A stretch of 64,000 nt of DNA from Macrocybe gigantea (Eukaryota; Basidiomycota; Agaricomycetes; Agaricales; Callistosporiaceae). This document shows positions 1 through 9,824 of the stretch, piece after piece (the stretch's first letter is position 1; every line of letters starts with the position of its first letter). The DNA lies in NCBI GenBank assembly GCA_011319805.1, contig SJRY01000252.1, positions 434,001 through 498,000 of the forward strand, read 5' to 3'. Both the position numbers and the translations under genes were made by a program. The notes below the pieces were generated by a model. That model did not search any database and was not told the DNA's origin. It worked only from the letters and a program-made list of their open reading frames with translations.

Positions 1-124
1 CGTGCCTGTACCCTTTCCATTTGACCAGGAATAGTGTTCCTCTTCCTTGTTTCTTTCTTTTTAGAATTTCTTCTACCTCGTACTCTTCTTCATCATTTAT
101 GATTTCAGGGGGTGGCGGTGATGG
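1..124 (-). pseudogene. Chromodomain at the C-terminus of the chromovirus pol (partial)
   Basis: Reading the minus strand leftward from about 107, the translation gives an acidic stretch, then EEYEVEEILKRK and FLVKWKGY. This is the classic chromodomain start: an aromatic EYEVE strand followed by the LVKWKGY motif. It is in frame with the integrase C-terminal ORF but separated from it by the stop at 125-127. Integrase-linked chromodomains are typical of chromoviruses and are thought to direct integration to marked chromatin. The domain is cut off by the window start. Confidence 0.75.
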
Positions 125-1576
125 TCACTCTTGTATCTTGAAATGGGGTCCTTTGTAGGGTGTGAGTAGCATTTCGTTGAACACAGGGTGTATCAGCTGC
201 CATGATGCTGGGAGTTCTAGGCGATATGCTGAGGCGCCTTTCTTTTCGATCACCTTGAACGGTCCGTATCGGAGTGCCGATAACTTCTTTGATGGTCGAT
301 TGACTGTGATATTGGTGGCTTCGAGCCATACCCTATCTCCTTTCTTATATTCACAGGCCGATTTTCGTCTCACATCGTAGTTGTCTTTGGCCCGTGTCTG
401 CGCATACTGCAGCGCAGCATTTGCTTCTTTCCGCATTTGGTCCATTTTTTCGATGAAGTTCTTTGCTGTGGGATTGTTCCCTTCTGCTGTCTGTGGTTCT
501 CCCTTCCAGGGGTGTATTCCGTAGTTGAGGTAGAATGGCGTTTCCTTTGTTCCCTGGTGTGTTTTGTCATTGTATTGATACTCTGCGATTGCTATCCATT
601 CCGCCCAATCGTCCTGTAGGTTGTTCGTGAAGCTTCTGAGGAAGGCTTCCATCTCCTAATGGGATCGTTCCGCCTGTCCATCTGTCTGTGGATGATAGGC
701 CGTTGATAGGTTTTGCTTTGTTCCAAGCAGTTTTAGAAGCGCTGTCATGAATCGTGCTGCAAATTGGGGTCCTCGGTCGCTGATGATCTTTCGTGGAATT
801 CCATGAAGTCGCCACACATTGTCTCGGTACAGCCGTGCGAGGCCTTCTGCTGTGAGTTCAGTGTTTGTGGGAATCAGATGGATCATCTTGGTCAGGCGGT
901 CTGTGACTGCGGCGATGGCATTAAAGCCGTTCGAGTTGGGTAGCGGTCCTATGAGATCTACTCCAATATCTTCCCATGGTTGTTGCGGAATCTCATGCGG
1001 GTGTAGTGGCGCATGTTTCTTTTGTCGAATGATTTTGTTTCTTTGACACGTTTCACATCCATTAACATATTTTTTGATGTCCGTTAGCATTGATGGCCAC
1101 CAGTAGGTGCGGTTTATGAGTTCGTGCATGCGATATTGTCCTGGATGCCCTCCAATGGGAGTGTCATGGTGTTCAAACATGATGTCTTCCTTTAGTTTGT
1201 TGTCTGGGGGGATGTAGATTTTCCCTCCTGCATATACGATGTGGTCTTCCTCTGTGAACCAGTGTGGTTTTTCCTTCAGTCCTGTTGTTACAATCGTTTC
1301 TCTTCGTGTGCATTGTCGAATTTGTTCTATTCTTGGGGATTCGATCATCGTGATCCCCCTTGTCTGTATTGTTTCATTATTTTCTGCTCCCCCTTTTTGC
1401 AGGTGTTCGTCCTCGAACATCATGAATTCGAAATCTCGTTCATTATTCTCTTCCAGATGTCGGATGAATGCGGCTTCTTTGATCATTTGTATGTCGTCCT
1501 TTTCTGCTAGGTTTTCTTCATATCCTGCCATCCGTGATAAGACGTCCGCTTTTCTGTTCGCTTTTCCTGGTACATG
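125..1576 (-). pseudogene. Chromovirus integrase, broken by stops
   Basis: The N-terminal HHCC zinc-binding domain is visible (HHDTPIGGHPGQYR, then YWWPSM and CETCQRNK), followed by the RNase-H-like core: an Asp in GVDLIGPLP, an Asp in ISDRGPQF and a Glu in DGQAERSH, which fit the D,D-E triad. The GPF/Y-like C-terminal module (RYGPFKVIEK) precedes the chromodomain. A TAG at 656-658 follows QAERSH where this family usually has Gln-Glu, suggesting CAG to TAG. A second stop (TGA, 125-127) separates the domain from the chromodomain. Integrase would insert element cDNA into the genome; this copy cannot make a full-length protein. Confidence 0.85.
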
Positions 1577-2486
1577 TCATAATTCGTAGTCGTATTCTTG
1601 TAATTTCAGGTACCAGCCAATCTGTCTCGAATTGAGTCGCTGCGGTTTTCGGAAGTATGATAGGTTCTTGTGATCCATCAATATTTCAAACTTCTCTCGA
1701 GCTTCTAGGAGGTATTGTCTCCATGTCTTCAGTGCCACCATTATTGCGAGCAGTTCTTTGTCATAGATTTCGTAGTTCTGTTCTGCTGCAGTCATGCATC
1801 TTGAAATAAAGGCGATTGGGTGCCACAGTCCTTTCTGCTGTTGTGATAGTACCGCTCCGATGGCATATCCTGAGGCGTCCGTTTCAACTCGGAATTTTCC
1901 TTCTGTTTGTGGTAGTGCTAGGATGGGTGCCGAGGTTATATGTCGAATTAATTCTTTGAAAGCGTCTTGCTGCTTGTCTGTCCATTGGAATGTCTTGTTT
2001 CCAGTCAGCTCCGTTAAAGGTTTAGCAACCTTTGCATATCCTTTGATGAATCGTCGGTAAAAGTTTGTGAATCCCAAGAACTTCTGTAGTTCTTTCTTCG
2101 TTTTTGGGGTTGGCCAGGATTGTACGGCTGCGATTTTCTCCGGTTCCATTTCTACCTTCCCTTCTCCTACGATATACCCTAGTACTGGGACTTTTGATGA
2201 TTCCCAGACACATTTCGGTCCTTTGATGAATAAGTCGTTCTTGTTCAGTATCTCCATGATTTCTATTGTGTTCTTTTGGAGTTCCTCTCGTGTTCGTCCG
2301 ATGATTATGATGTCGTCCATATAGATTATGCATACTCTTCTCCGTATTTGGTCTTGGAAGAGGTTTGCCATCATCCGGCTAAAGGTGCCTGGTGCGTTGC
2401 ATTGTCCAAAGTACATGACTGTCGGTTCAAAGAGTCCTCTTGCTGTTAGGAAGGCCGCCTTCCATTCATCTCCTTTTCGGATGCAT
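1577..2486 (-). pseudogene. Chromovirus reverse transcriptase (C-terminal part) and RNase H
   Basis: From the insertion point leftward the translation reads IRKGDEWKAAF, then the Ty3 RT motifs FGQCNAPGTFSRMM and YMDDIII (catalytic YMDD), the thumb (KELQKFLGFTNFYRRFIK) and RNase H (ETDASGYAIGAVLSQ, YEIYDKELLAIMVAL, DHKNL). A TGA at 1577-1579 interrupts the RNase H/integrase link where relatives have HxPGK; the sequence after it (HVPGKANRKADVLSRM) stays in frame. CGA to TGA would explain the stop. The first half of RT lies at 13892-14903 beyond the inserted element. Confidence 0.88.
2483..2486. repeat. Target-site duplication, left copy (GCAT)
   Basis: The 4 bp directly outside the left LTR read GCAT; those outside the right LTR (13892-13895) read GCGT, one transition apart. 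Removing one copy plus the inserted element restores the RT reading frame of the host chromovirus. Confidence 0.65.
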
Positions 2487-3609
2487 TGATAACTATCGGG
2501 AAGCACTAACCTACAAACCAACAAGGTGGAATGAAGGAAGCGTCAGTCCCTATCCGAGGCTGTATAAACTATGAGCTGTTCAAGTCACAGAGTAACCCGA
2601 GGGACTGTAGCGTGAAAGGGGGGAATGGAACGAAGTGAATATGGATGGTTTCGAGCGGATTTCGGGGTTTTCGAAACAAGGCGGCTAGACTTAGCTGAAT
2701 TCCCGCGTGATATCGAGGGCTTTGGTGAGGGTTTCGGAAGGGTTTCGACGATAGTGACTTCCACGCGAAGCCAGGGACACTGATTTCGAGACTGAGTACT
2801 GTGGCTCCACGCGAGCGCGACACTTTGAGATCGGATAACACAAGGACTCCACACGAGTCGTAGACTGCGAGACTGCTGAAGGACTGAGACGGTAACTTTT
2901 TCTATGTACAAATGCCAAGTACATGGGTTTTTATAGATGAGAAGATTTCGAGTATCGGAATAACCGGCGAAGTCGAAACCGAATGAGAGAACGTATCGTA
3001 TGATTTCGAAAGGGTCGTTTAGTAGCTGAAACGTCGGGGAGATGTAAGTCCGTTCGAAATCTGAACATAAAAGGTGAAACAGTAGGTAAAAGAACATCCC
3101 GAAACCGGTGCCACGCATCGTAGAATGGAACGTGAAAATAATCTAAGGAACGTAGAATGTATCAGTGAAATATGAGTCATGAATTTCGAAATGAGAGTGG
3201 ATGAAACGGTAGCGCGCTCGAAATCCCTTGTTTCGAATGTACTGCGGCGAGGCAGTGTCGGGAACGGGGAAGGCGTGAGGCGGTGCGATATCGAAAATGG
3301 TAGTAGTCTTGCCATATCGGGATCTGGGAATCGGGGGAGGCATATAGGAATAAGACTGCCTGACCGGATTGGGCGGTATAGGAAGCGCAGAAGGTCCGGA
3401 ATGTACGGGTGCGATGCGTTTGGCGAAGTGTCCGGGACCTGGAATGGAAGCCTCACGGAGTTGTCGACATCCCGAGTACTCGAACGAGAAGTCAGCGGCT
3501 GGGCTGCGGTATCATGCTGAGGGGGCCGAGTAGTGGTATGATTTCGAATGCGGGGGCGGGATTACCAAATTAGGACTTATCGGCGGTCAGCGGCGCGGAG
3601 CGCTCATCA
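2487..3609 (-). repeat. 3' LTR of the younger Ty3-type element
   Basis: 1123 bp, TGATAACTATCGGG... to ...GAGCGCTCATCA, nearly identical to 12769-13891. On the minus strand TATAAAAACC (2928-2935) is the probable promoter TATA box. The inverted terminal tetranucleotide TGAT/ATCA marks the boundaries. The longer reading frames inside it are present in both copies but show no recognisable protein. Confidence 0.95.
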
Positions 3610-3625
3610 TCTGTCCTCCCCACTT
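3610..3625 (-). promoter_or_regulatory. Polypurine tract (plus-strand primer) of the younger element
   Basis: The minus strand reads AAGTGGGGAGGACAGA directly before the 3' LTR. Position and purine content are those of the RNase-H-resistant primer for plus-strand cDNA synthesis. A 15-nt exact copy lies inside pol at 7606-7620. Confidence 0.8.
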
Positions 3626-3767
3626 AGCGGTCGACTGTCCTCAGTCGGCATTCCCATTGAACGGCGACCTTGGTCGTTATTCGGGTAACGTGGGTTTCGC
3701 GAGGTGATCTGCCATGACGAAGTCGCGAGGCATTTCGGGCGTTCCCGTCGTTTACAGATTTCGCCTG

Positions 3768-3776
3768 TATAAAAGG
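3768..3776 (+). promoter_or_regulatory. TATA box of the antisense gene
   Basis: TATAAAAGG on the plus strand lies 97 bp before the ATG at 3873, between the 3' LTR/PPT and the extra gene. This suggests that the gene is transcribed from its own promoter, opposite to the retroelement genomic RNA. Confidence 0.6.
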
Positions 3777-3872
3777 GAGGGTGGGATGGGTACGAACACC
3801 TTTCTTGTCGACTCGTCGAAATCTCAGCTCTCGCCAAATCGCATCGCTTCTCGAAACCGTCTTGTGCACGAC

Positions 3873-5036
3873 ATGTCCGCCGAAATCGTCAAGACCGAAA
3901 CTTCTATTGCCGAGCTTGAAGGGCTCTTCGAGGCCGTCCCCGGACCGAACGCGAGCGTTGAGGCCATCAAGGCCTTTAGTGCTGCGGTCTCGAAACGTTT
4001 TGTAAGTCCAACGGGGAGTGAGTGAGGCGATATCTTTATCCGTATTGACATTAGGATGAGTGGGCAAAGGAGGGTCAAGACGTTCCCGAAGACGTCTTTC
4101 AGGATTGGGTTTCGCGATACAACGAGTGGGTCGGCCGCCTGGACGAGGATCGTCGGGATGAGGTTGGGGGCCTGTACGAAAGCCCGGGATCTGGTGAGTC
4201 AGGCTATTTCGTCTCCACTACACTGGATTGCTGATTTCGAAGGTTCTTCGCTTGGCGGAATGGTGCTCGCGGATGGTCCCCTGGTGCCGCCGAACGCGAT
4301 GCCGACTACGCGTGTCCCAACTGCGGGACCTTCTCGAAAGCGTGGGGCGTCAGATTCTGCAGCTGGTGGTGCGGATTCGGGAGCGAAACGACGGCGTGCC
4401 GACGAGGATGAAAAGAAAGCGGCTCGCCGGGAGAAGAACAAGCTCGCGCAGCAGCGATATCGGGAGCGCCGCCTGAAACTCGATTTCGAGGAGGTTACGG
4501 GTGATGAGCGGGTGAGTGATTGTGTCTCTTTGCCGCCGGACTGTTTCTGAGTCCTACCGCGGTTTAGTGCGAACGGTGTAAGAAGGCCGACCTCGAAGTC
4601 TGCGAGAGATCGATTCCGAGCCGGGCCCTTGTCGACGCTGCGTCGAAAAACAGCTCGGCTGCTCGTTCAAAAGGCCGCGTGCTGCGAAATCAGCTAAAAC
4701 TACTTCACGGATTAAAACTGACTCTGGCGACGGGGTCATGCGAACAAGGTCACGGTCTCGAAAGACCGTCCATTCAAAGCCTAGGGACGAGGATGCCGAG
4801 CCAAGGCCGCATCGCGATCCAAAGGGAAGGGCAAGATGCGAGCTTACGATACCGAGGCCGAGGAATCGATTTCGGAGACTTCGCAGGAGCCGCCGTCCCA
4901 TCTCGAGGATATCGAAATGCATGCGCCTTCGGAGGACATCCCGTATCGTCCGGAACCAATTATTGCGCCTACGCCTCCTCCGATGCCGGTGCCACCAATG
5001 GACTCGCTACGGTCCGGGCTTTCGCGATCGTAAGTC

Positions 5037-5068
<32 letters not shown>

Positions 5069-5914
5069 GAATTGCTTCATTATTTTCGTGAGCAGGACTT
5101 CCCGGGCCACGTCAATGGTTCGAAACGGGAACACTGCCTGCCGCGGACGATTTCGAAGATCGGGATTTCTGGAGGGAGGCTGTCGAAGCCCCAAACGTGC
5201 CCGATGGCTTCGAAGACATTGCCGAGACCGCGACGCGCCTTGCTGCCGATCGTGTTCGGGATAGCGACGTTCAGTTGCGAGACGCCCTCCGGTTCGATAA
5301 TCGGGATTACGAGGACATTTATAATTTCGTACTCCCGTACGATATCAAGGCCTTCGAATTTCTAGGGAACTCCTTCCGGAGTATGAACGAGGATTCCCGA
5401 CACATGTACGATCTCGCGGATACTCTTGAAACGGCCGCTCGTACTATGCGCGAACGTGCCGATCGTCGGGAGGAATACCTGGAGCTTGGCGGCAACGTCC
5501 TTCAACACGTTCGTCGGGCAACAGAGTTACAACAGCGTCGGCTCTTAACTCAAGTCCATCAATTCATGGCACAGAACGTTCCGAGGGCGGTCGAAACCGA
5601 AGTCCGCTGGCTACTTGCGCAGCGTCGAGAGTCGATGGTTTCGAGAGGCGTAGGGACATCGGTCGAATGCCAACGGTTCGGGAGCTCGCGGTTTCGATAC
5701 CGCCATCGATCGATACTGGGGTCGATTCGTCGGAAAGCTCGGGAGCGTCGTCGGATCGGAGTCTGGAGAAGAGACGTCGGAGGAGAGCGGTGAAGAAGGC
5801 GATGACCAGAAAGAAAACGAGTCGTCAGATGAGAGTGAGGGTGAGACGGATGAAGAGGAAGATGAGTTCGGTGGAATCCGTCCGAACTATAAAATTTGTA
5901 ATAATTGTTTTTGA
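3873..5914 (+). CDS. Antisense accessory gene: bZIP-like basic motif plus Zn2Cys6-like cluster protein
   Basis: The plus-strand gene lies between integrase and 3' LTR, opposite to all other element genes. Exons 3873-4001, 4055-4193 and 4243-4511 join in one frame through GT-AG introns of 49-53 nt; a third intron is 4512-4567 and a fourth 5030-5095 (with a T28 run). Exon 1 starts MSAEIVKTETSIAELEG. Exon 3 carries an NLS-like KRRR and a basic motif, RREKNKLAQQRYRERR, fitting the Yap/AP-1 pattern NxxAQxx(F/Y)RxR. Exon 4 opens with C-x2-C-x7-C-x9-C-x2-C-x6-C, close to the fungal Zn2Cys6 cluster. Exon 5 encodes a helical, Arg/Glu-rich region (about 5200-5640) and a Ser/Glu/Asp-rich acidic tail. 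Single-base gaps break the frame at least three times from about 4626 onward, one inside the cysteine cluster. A DNA-binding regulator carried by the element is plausible; the function is inference. Confidence 0.65.
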
Positions 5915-6062
5915 ATCCGTATTTTCTTGTTTCTGATGGACGTGAAACTGGACTTGAAAAGGATCGTGAAAATAGATAATGGTAAGTGAGAGTGTCAAAT
6001 AACAAAGAAAATGGATAGTGAATGAACGCGAAAAGAGTTGGACTTAATGAGAGTGAGCTAAG

Positions 6063-7130
6063 CTAATGTGGTGCCGAAAGTATTTCAACGTCGGAATCAA
6101 CTTCGGGATCGCTATCGGTAGGTACGTCGAAATCGTCCGGGATTTCGTCGCCTTGATCGTTTGAGACTTGCATTTCACGAAGCCGGTCAGCGTCGATATC
6201 GAGAAGTGTTTCGGGAATGGTGATTTCACGGCGAGCGAAGTACGGGATGACTCGAAATGCTGCTACGGGGCGATCCAGGACTGTGCCATCGAGTTCGGCA
6301 ATGATGTAAGCGCCTCCGAAATTCCGGGAGACAACGATAAGTGGTCCGAGATACCGAAGTCGCATTTTGCGATCGAGACTCTTCTCCACACGAGTGTTTC
6401 GGATGAGGACTAGGGCACCGCGTTTGAAATTGAAATCACGAATGGTGTGATAGTGCTTCTTTTCAAAACGTTCGGCAGCTTTTCTACGGGTATCATATAC
6501 GTCGGCATGAAGGGCTTGTAGCTGTTCAGTCGTTTTTGTAAGGCGACAGCTCGACGAGCGATAAGATCTGTGGATGATAGTAAGGATTCGGGAGGAGGCT
6601 GCAGGTAGGTTGCTTCCATGATATCGAACGGGAGAATGGGATGGGTGCCAGTTACCGCGAAATAAGGTGAACAACCCATTCGACGGCGGGCGGTGACTCT
6701 TTCGGCATAGAAGACCGAATGGACGTATTGTGACCACTTGCTTTCGACACCGTCTGCTGCCTTTATCAGTGATTGACGAACATCATAATGCGGCCGCTCA
6801 GCTATCCCGTTGGCGCGGAATTGTATGTCGAGATTCGGATGTGGTAGATGCCGTAGCGTTTCCCGAGGTAGTCAAGACCTGCCACGAAGGGACCACCGTT
6901 ATCCGTGACAATTTCGCGAACACCACCCCATCGACATAATACATCCTGGAACAGCCATTCACCGATTGCGGGACCGTTTTCTTTCCGGAGGGCTCGAAAT
7001 TCAGGATAATGCGTGAGGGAGCAACGACCTTGCACGATGTACTGATAGCCATTGGACTTTGGCATCTTCATGGTATCGGCATAGAATTTTCCGAAAAGAG
7101 GCGCGGAACGGCCACGACTGGCGGGATGAG
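6063..7130 (-). pseudogene. Younger element integrase core and C-terminus, frameshifted
   Basis: After the zinc domain the frame jumps near 7110-7130. The core then reads FYADTMKM, YIVQGRCSL, VTDNGGPF and, after another one-base gap near 6806, RANGIAE, giving the D,D-E residues. A further gap in an A5 run near 6535 leads into the C-terminal part (KTTEQLQALHADVYDTRRKAAERFEKKHY in pieces, then LRYLGPLIVV), ending at TAG 6063. No chromodomain follows; the tail is acidic. The enzyme would integrate element cDNA. Frameshifts fall at short homopolymers, so the copy may be more intact than it looks. Confidence 0.8.
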
Positions 7131-9344
7131 AACCTGTCGGGACTGTCGTTGCTGACAGATGTGACAAGTCCTGCAAAACCAAGAGATATCGGCCAGCATG
7201 TGAGGCCACCAAAAGCGCTCACAAACCAAGGTACGTGTTGGGTAGATGCCCTTGTGACCGAGGTCATCATGGGCTTGGGCGATGATGTTCATACGCCGAT
7301 TCCGAGGGATCACGAGTTTGTGACTACCTTGATCGTCCTTTCGCCATAACTTGTCAGCGGCAACGAAGAAGTGGAAGCAATACCGAACAAAGGCCTCGAA
7401 AGCAGAATCTGTGAGACTGGGTGGACGACGCAAGGTGGTCAAATAGTCCTGTACGAGGTCGAGACGCTGATCGTCGGCAATGGCTGATTTCGAACGAGGA
7501 ACAAATACATAATCAGGGATGGAGCTGAGCTGTCGAAGGTCAGGGTTGGCTTCTAGACGGTCTTCGGACTCGGGAGAGGAGGAGTTTCGATGGAAGACAG
7601 CTTGACTGTCCTCCCCACTTGAAATGTCCTGTCCTAGGTATATCGAAATGAGGTGACTTCGACGTGTTTCGGGACGATATCGAGGGGTGTTAACAAAATG
7701 GATGAAGCCATAGACTCTGTCGATCCAATCGTCGAAATCTTCGTCTTGGTCAGGCTCGGGATCGCCTGGTCGGCGGGAAAGACCATCAGGACCGTGACTA
7801 GAGCCAGGAACATGAACAAGTGTGAAGTGGAATGTCAGGATCGTCAGGATCCATCGATTGATACTGGCAGAGGGGACTATATCGGGATTGTTTAGCATGC
7901 CTTTGATGTAGCGGGCATCGACTTCGACAACGAGGTTTCGTACACCAATGATGTACATGCGTACTGCACGGACCGATCGGAATAAGCCATAGATTTCGAG
8001 TTTCGGCTGTGAGAAGCGACGTTCGCGATCGTTCAGTGTGATGGATCCGAAACGGTTGTAATATCGGACTCGAGGGTTATCGGGATCGCATTGGCAAAGG
8101 AAGTAACCGACTGCGATGTAGGAGGTATCGACGGCGAGGATAATGGGGGCTTCCGACTTGTAGTCGAGGGGTCGGAGAGCTGGAGAAGTGATAAGGGCTT
8201 GTTTCAGGTCTTCCTGTGCGTCGAGTTGCTCCTGACCGAAGACGTAGTCTACATTCTTCCGCGTAAGGCGGACTAAGGCGTCAGCGCGATGAGCGAAATT
8301 TCGAATGAAGATACGCATGACACCAATCGTTCCGAGGAAGGCGCGAACGTCTGAGAGGTCTCGGCACGGTTTCCAAGTTTTGATTGCGACAACTCGGGAT
8401 TCATCAGGAAGACGACCTTTAGGCGTACAACGGTGTCCAAGAACTGTGATTTCGGGACTACAGAGCGTGAGCTTTGTGCCAGAAAAGGTGCCTCCAGAAT
8501 ACTTCATGCGCTGGACAACACGGTTCAGATTGCAAAAGTGTTCCCAAACGAAGCGACGGATGCCGGGATTCTGTGGAATGGTTTCGAAACTGTTATCGGG
8601 ACGTCGATATTCGGAATCTGGGCCTTTCACGGGGACATCATCGATATAGGGGATGGTAAGATGCGGTATCTCGTCTTGTAGGATGAAAGTTACATCATCA
8701 TGGAATATAGGAACGGAATTGGTCCAGCCCATCGGGAGCGTAACAAGTCGCATAGCGCCAAAGGGGGTCTGGAACGTAGTGAGATCCCGAGAGTTTTCAG
8801 CGAGGAGTCGTTCATCGTAGCCAACATAGAGGTCAAGCATCGCACCACAGGGGCGGCCACCAAATTGTTCTGCTAAGTGATCAGGGACCGGGGTAACTCC
8901 GGAATGACGGATGGTGACTTTGTTTAGCGGCTCGAGGGAGTGGACGATGCGAAGCGACTTGCCATCTTTCTTGACGACTGTGAACCACCGGGAGCGGTAG
9001 GAGGAATTCGAGGGTTCATAGACACCGGCATCGATCTTTCGACGAATGAGCTGACAAATTTCATCATAAATACCAGGAGGTATCGGGATGTTCTTGTGAA
9101 TCCAAGGCTTGTGCTGAATGACAGGGATTTCGACGGCGGGGAAAAAGTCTTCTCGAAATCGACCGCGCTCTTGGTCGGTCCAAGCGAAGGCGCCGTTCTG
9201 GAGGCACATAAAGTGGTGCATCAGTCTTCGTTCTTCTGGCCAAAGGAAGCCTTCGGGATGAGCCTTGTCAACGAGATTTCGACGATCCTCGGTATAGCGA
9301 CCGGTCGGGATAAAAGGAGGGGGATTTGGGGATAGTTTCGGCAT
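7068..9344 (-). CDS. Younger element pol: reverse transcriptase, RNase H, integrase zinc domain
   Basis: A 758-residue open frame starts at MPKLSPNPPPFIP, though the true pol begins upstream. RT is clear: KKDGKSLRIVHSLEPLN, MLDLYVGYDERLL (first catalytic Asp), TPFGAMRLVTLPMGWTNS, and YIDD as the catalytic YxDD. RNase H follows (AVDTSYIAVGYFL, LEIYGLFRSV, VEVDARYIKGML), then a long linker containing the internal polypurine copy, then the integrase zinc finger (HDDLGHKGIYPT, FWWPHML, CRTCHICQQ). The N-terminal linker at 9345-9833 is joined in other frames by two one-base gaps near 9480 and 9720. Confidence 0.92.
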   Translation of the reverse strand: MPKLSPNPPPFIPTGRYTEDRRNLVDKAHPEGFLWPEERRLMHHFMCLQNGAFAWTDQERGRFREDFFPAVEIPVIQHKPWIHKNIPIPPGIYDEICQLIRRKIDAGVYEPSNSSYRSRWFTVVKKDGKSLRIVHSLEPLNKVTIRHSGVTPVPDHLAEQFGGRPCGAMLDLYVGYDERLLAENSRDLTTFQTPFGAMRLVTLPMGWTNSVPIFHDDVTFILQDEIPHLTIPYIDDVPVKGPDSEYRRPDNSFETIPQNPGIRRFVWEHFCNLNRVVQRMKYSGGTFSGTKLTLCSPEITVLGHRCTPKGRLPDESRVVAIKTWKPCRDLSDVRAFLGTIGVMRIFIRNFAHRADALVRLTRKNVDYVFGQEQLDAQEDLKQALITSPALRPLDYKSEAPIILAVDTSYIAVGYFLCQCDPDNPRVRYYNRFGSITLNDRERRFSQPKLEIYGLFRSVRAVRMYIIGVRNLVVEVDARYIKGMLNNPDIVPSASINRWILTILTFHFTLVHVPGSSHGPDGLSRRPGDPEPDQDEDFDDWIDRVYGFIHFVNTPRYRPETRRSHLISIYLGQDISSGEDSQAVFHRNSSSPESEDRLEANPDLRQLSSIPDYVFVPRSKSAIADDQRLDLVQDYLTTLRRPPSLTDSAFEAFVRYCFHFFVAADKLWRKDDQGSHKLVIPRNRRMNIIAQAHDDLGHKGIYPTRTLVCERFWWPHMLADISWFCRTCHICQQRQSRQVLIPPVVAVPRLFSENSMPIP
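7606..7620 (-). promoter_or_regulatory. Internal (central) polypurine tract candidate
   Basis: The minus strand reads AAGTGGGGAGGACAG, an exact 15-nt match to the 3' polypurine tract at 3611-3625. It lies in the RNase H-integrase linker of pol, where it encodes SSGEDS. Ty1 and lentiviruses use a central PPT as a second plus-strand start. Confidence 0.55.
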
Positions 9345-9824
9345 ACTGGCAAGGGGGTCTCCGCGGATTTCGCGGAGGATTCGAAATTTGCCATTATCGG
9401 GAAGTGGGGCAACGACGGAACGGACTTTGAGGGCGACGGGCTTGTATTTACGTTTCGCGAACGTATCGCGCGATTCGGGAGGGGTATGTTAGAAAGTTCG
9501 GGAGCGTACCTGGTCACATCATATAAATAAACAAAATCGGAAGAGGAAGTGTTCGTGGTGTTGAAACCACTCTGAAATTGCGTCTGAGGTCGTGTTGGAC
9601 GACCACTAGACTCGTACAGTAAAGCTGAAATCGGGGAAATGGAAATATCACAGGCCGAAAGATATAAGGATGAAAGATAATTTGAAATGGACATATCGGG
9701 AGCGGAATTAGAAACGGATTGGGAGCAGGAACCTGGGCATAGTAATCGAGGCGAAGGTCCAAATTGTCTTGAGTTTTGTCCGAGGAAACAACGAAAGCGT
9801 AATCGCCGTCAGCTAACGTGTCCT

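Noticed and set aside
2585..3520. Several overlapping open frames of 100-177 residues inside the LTR, repeated in the other LTR
   Set aside because: They exist in both LTR copies only because the LTRs are identical repeats; no domain, and frames differ through small indels.
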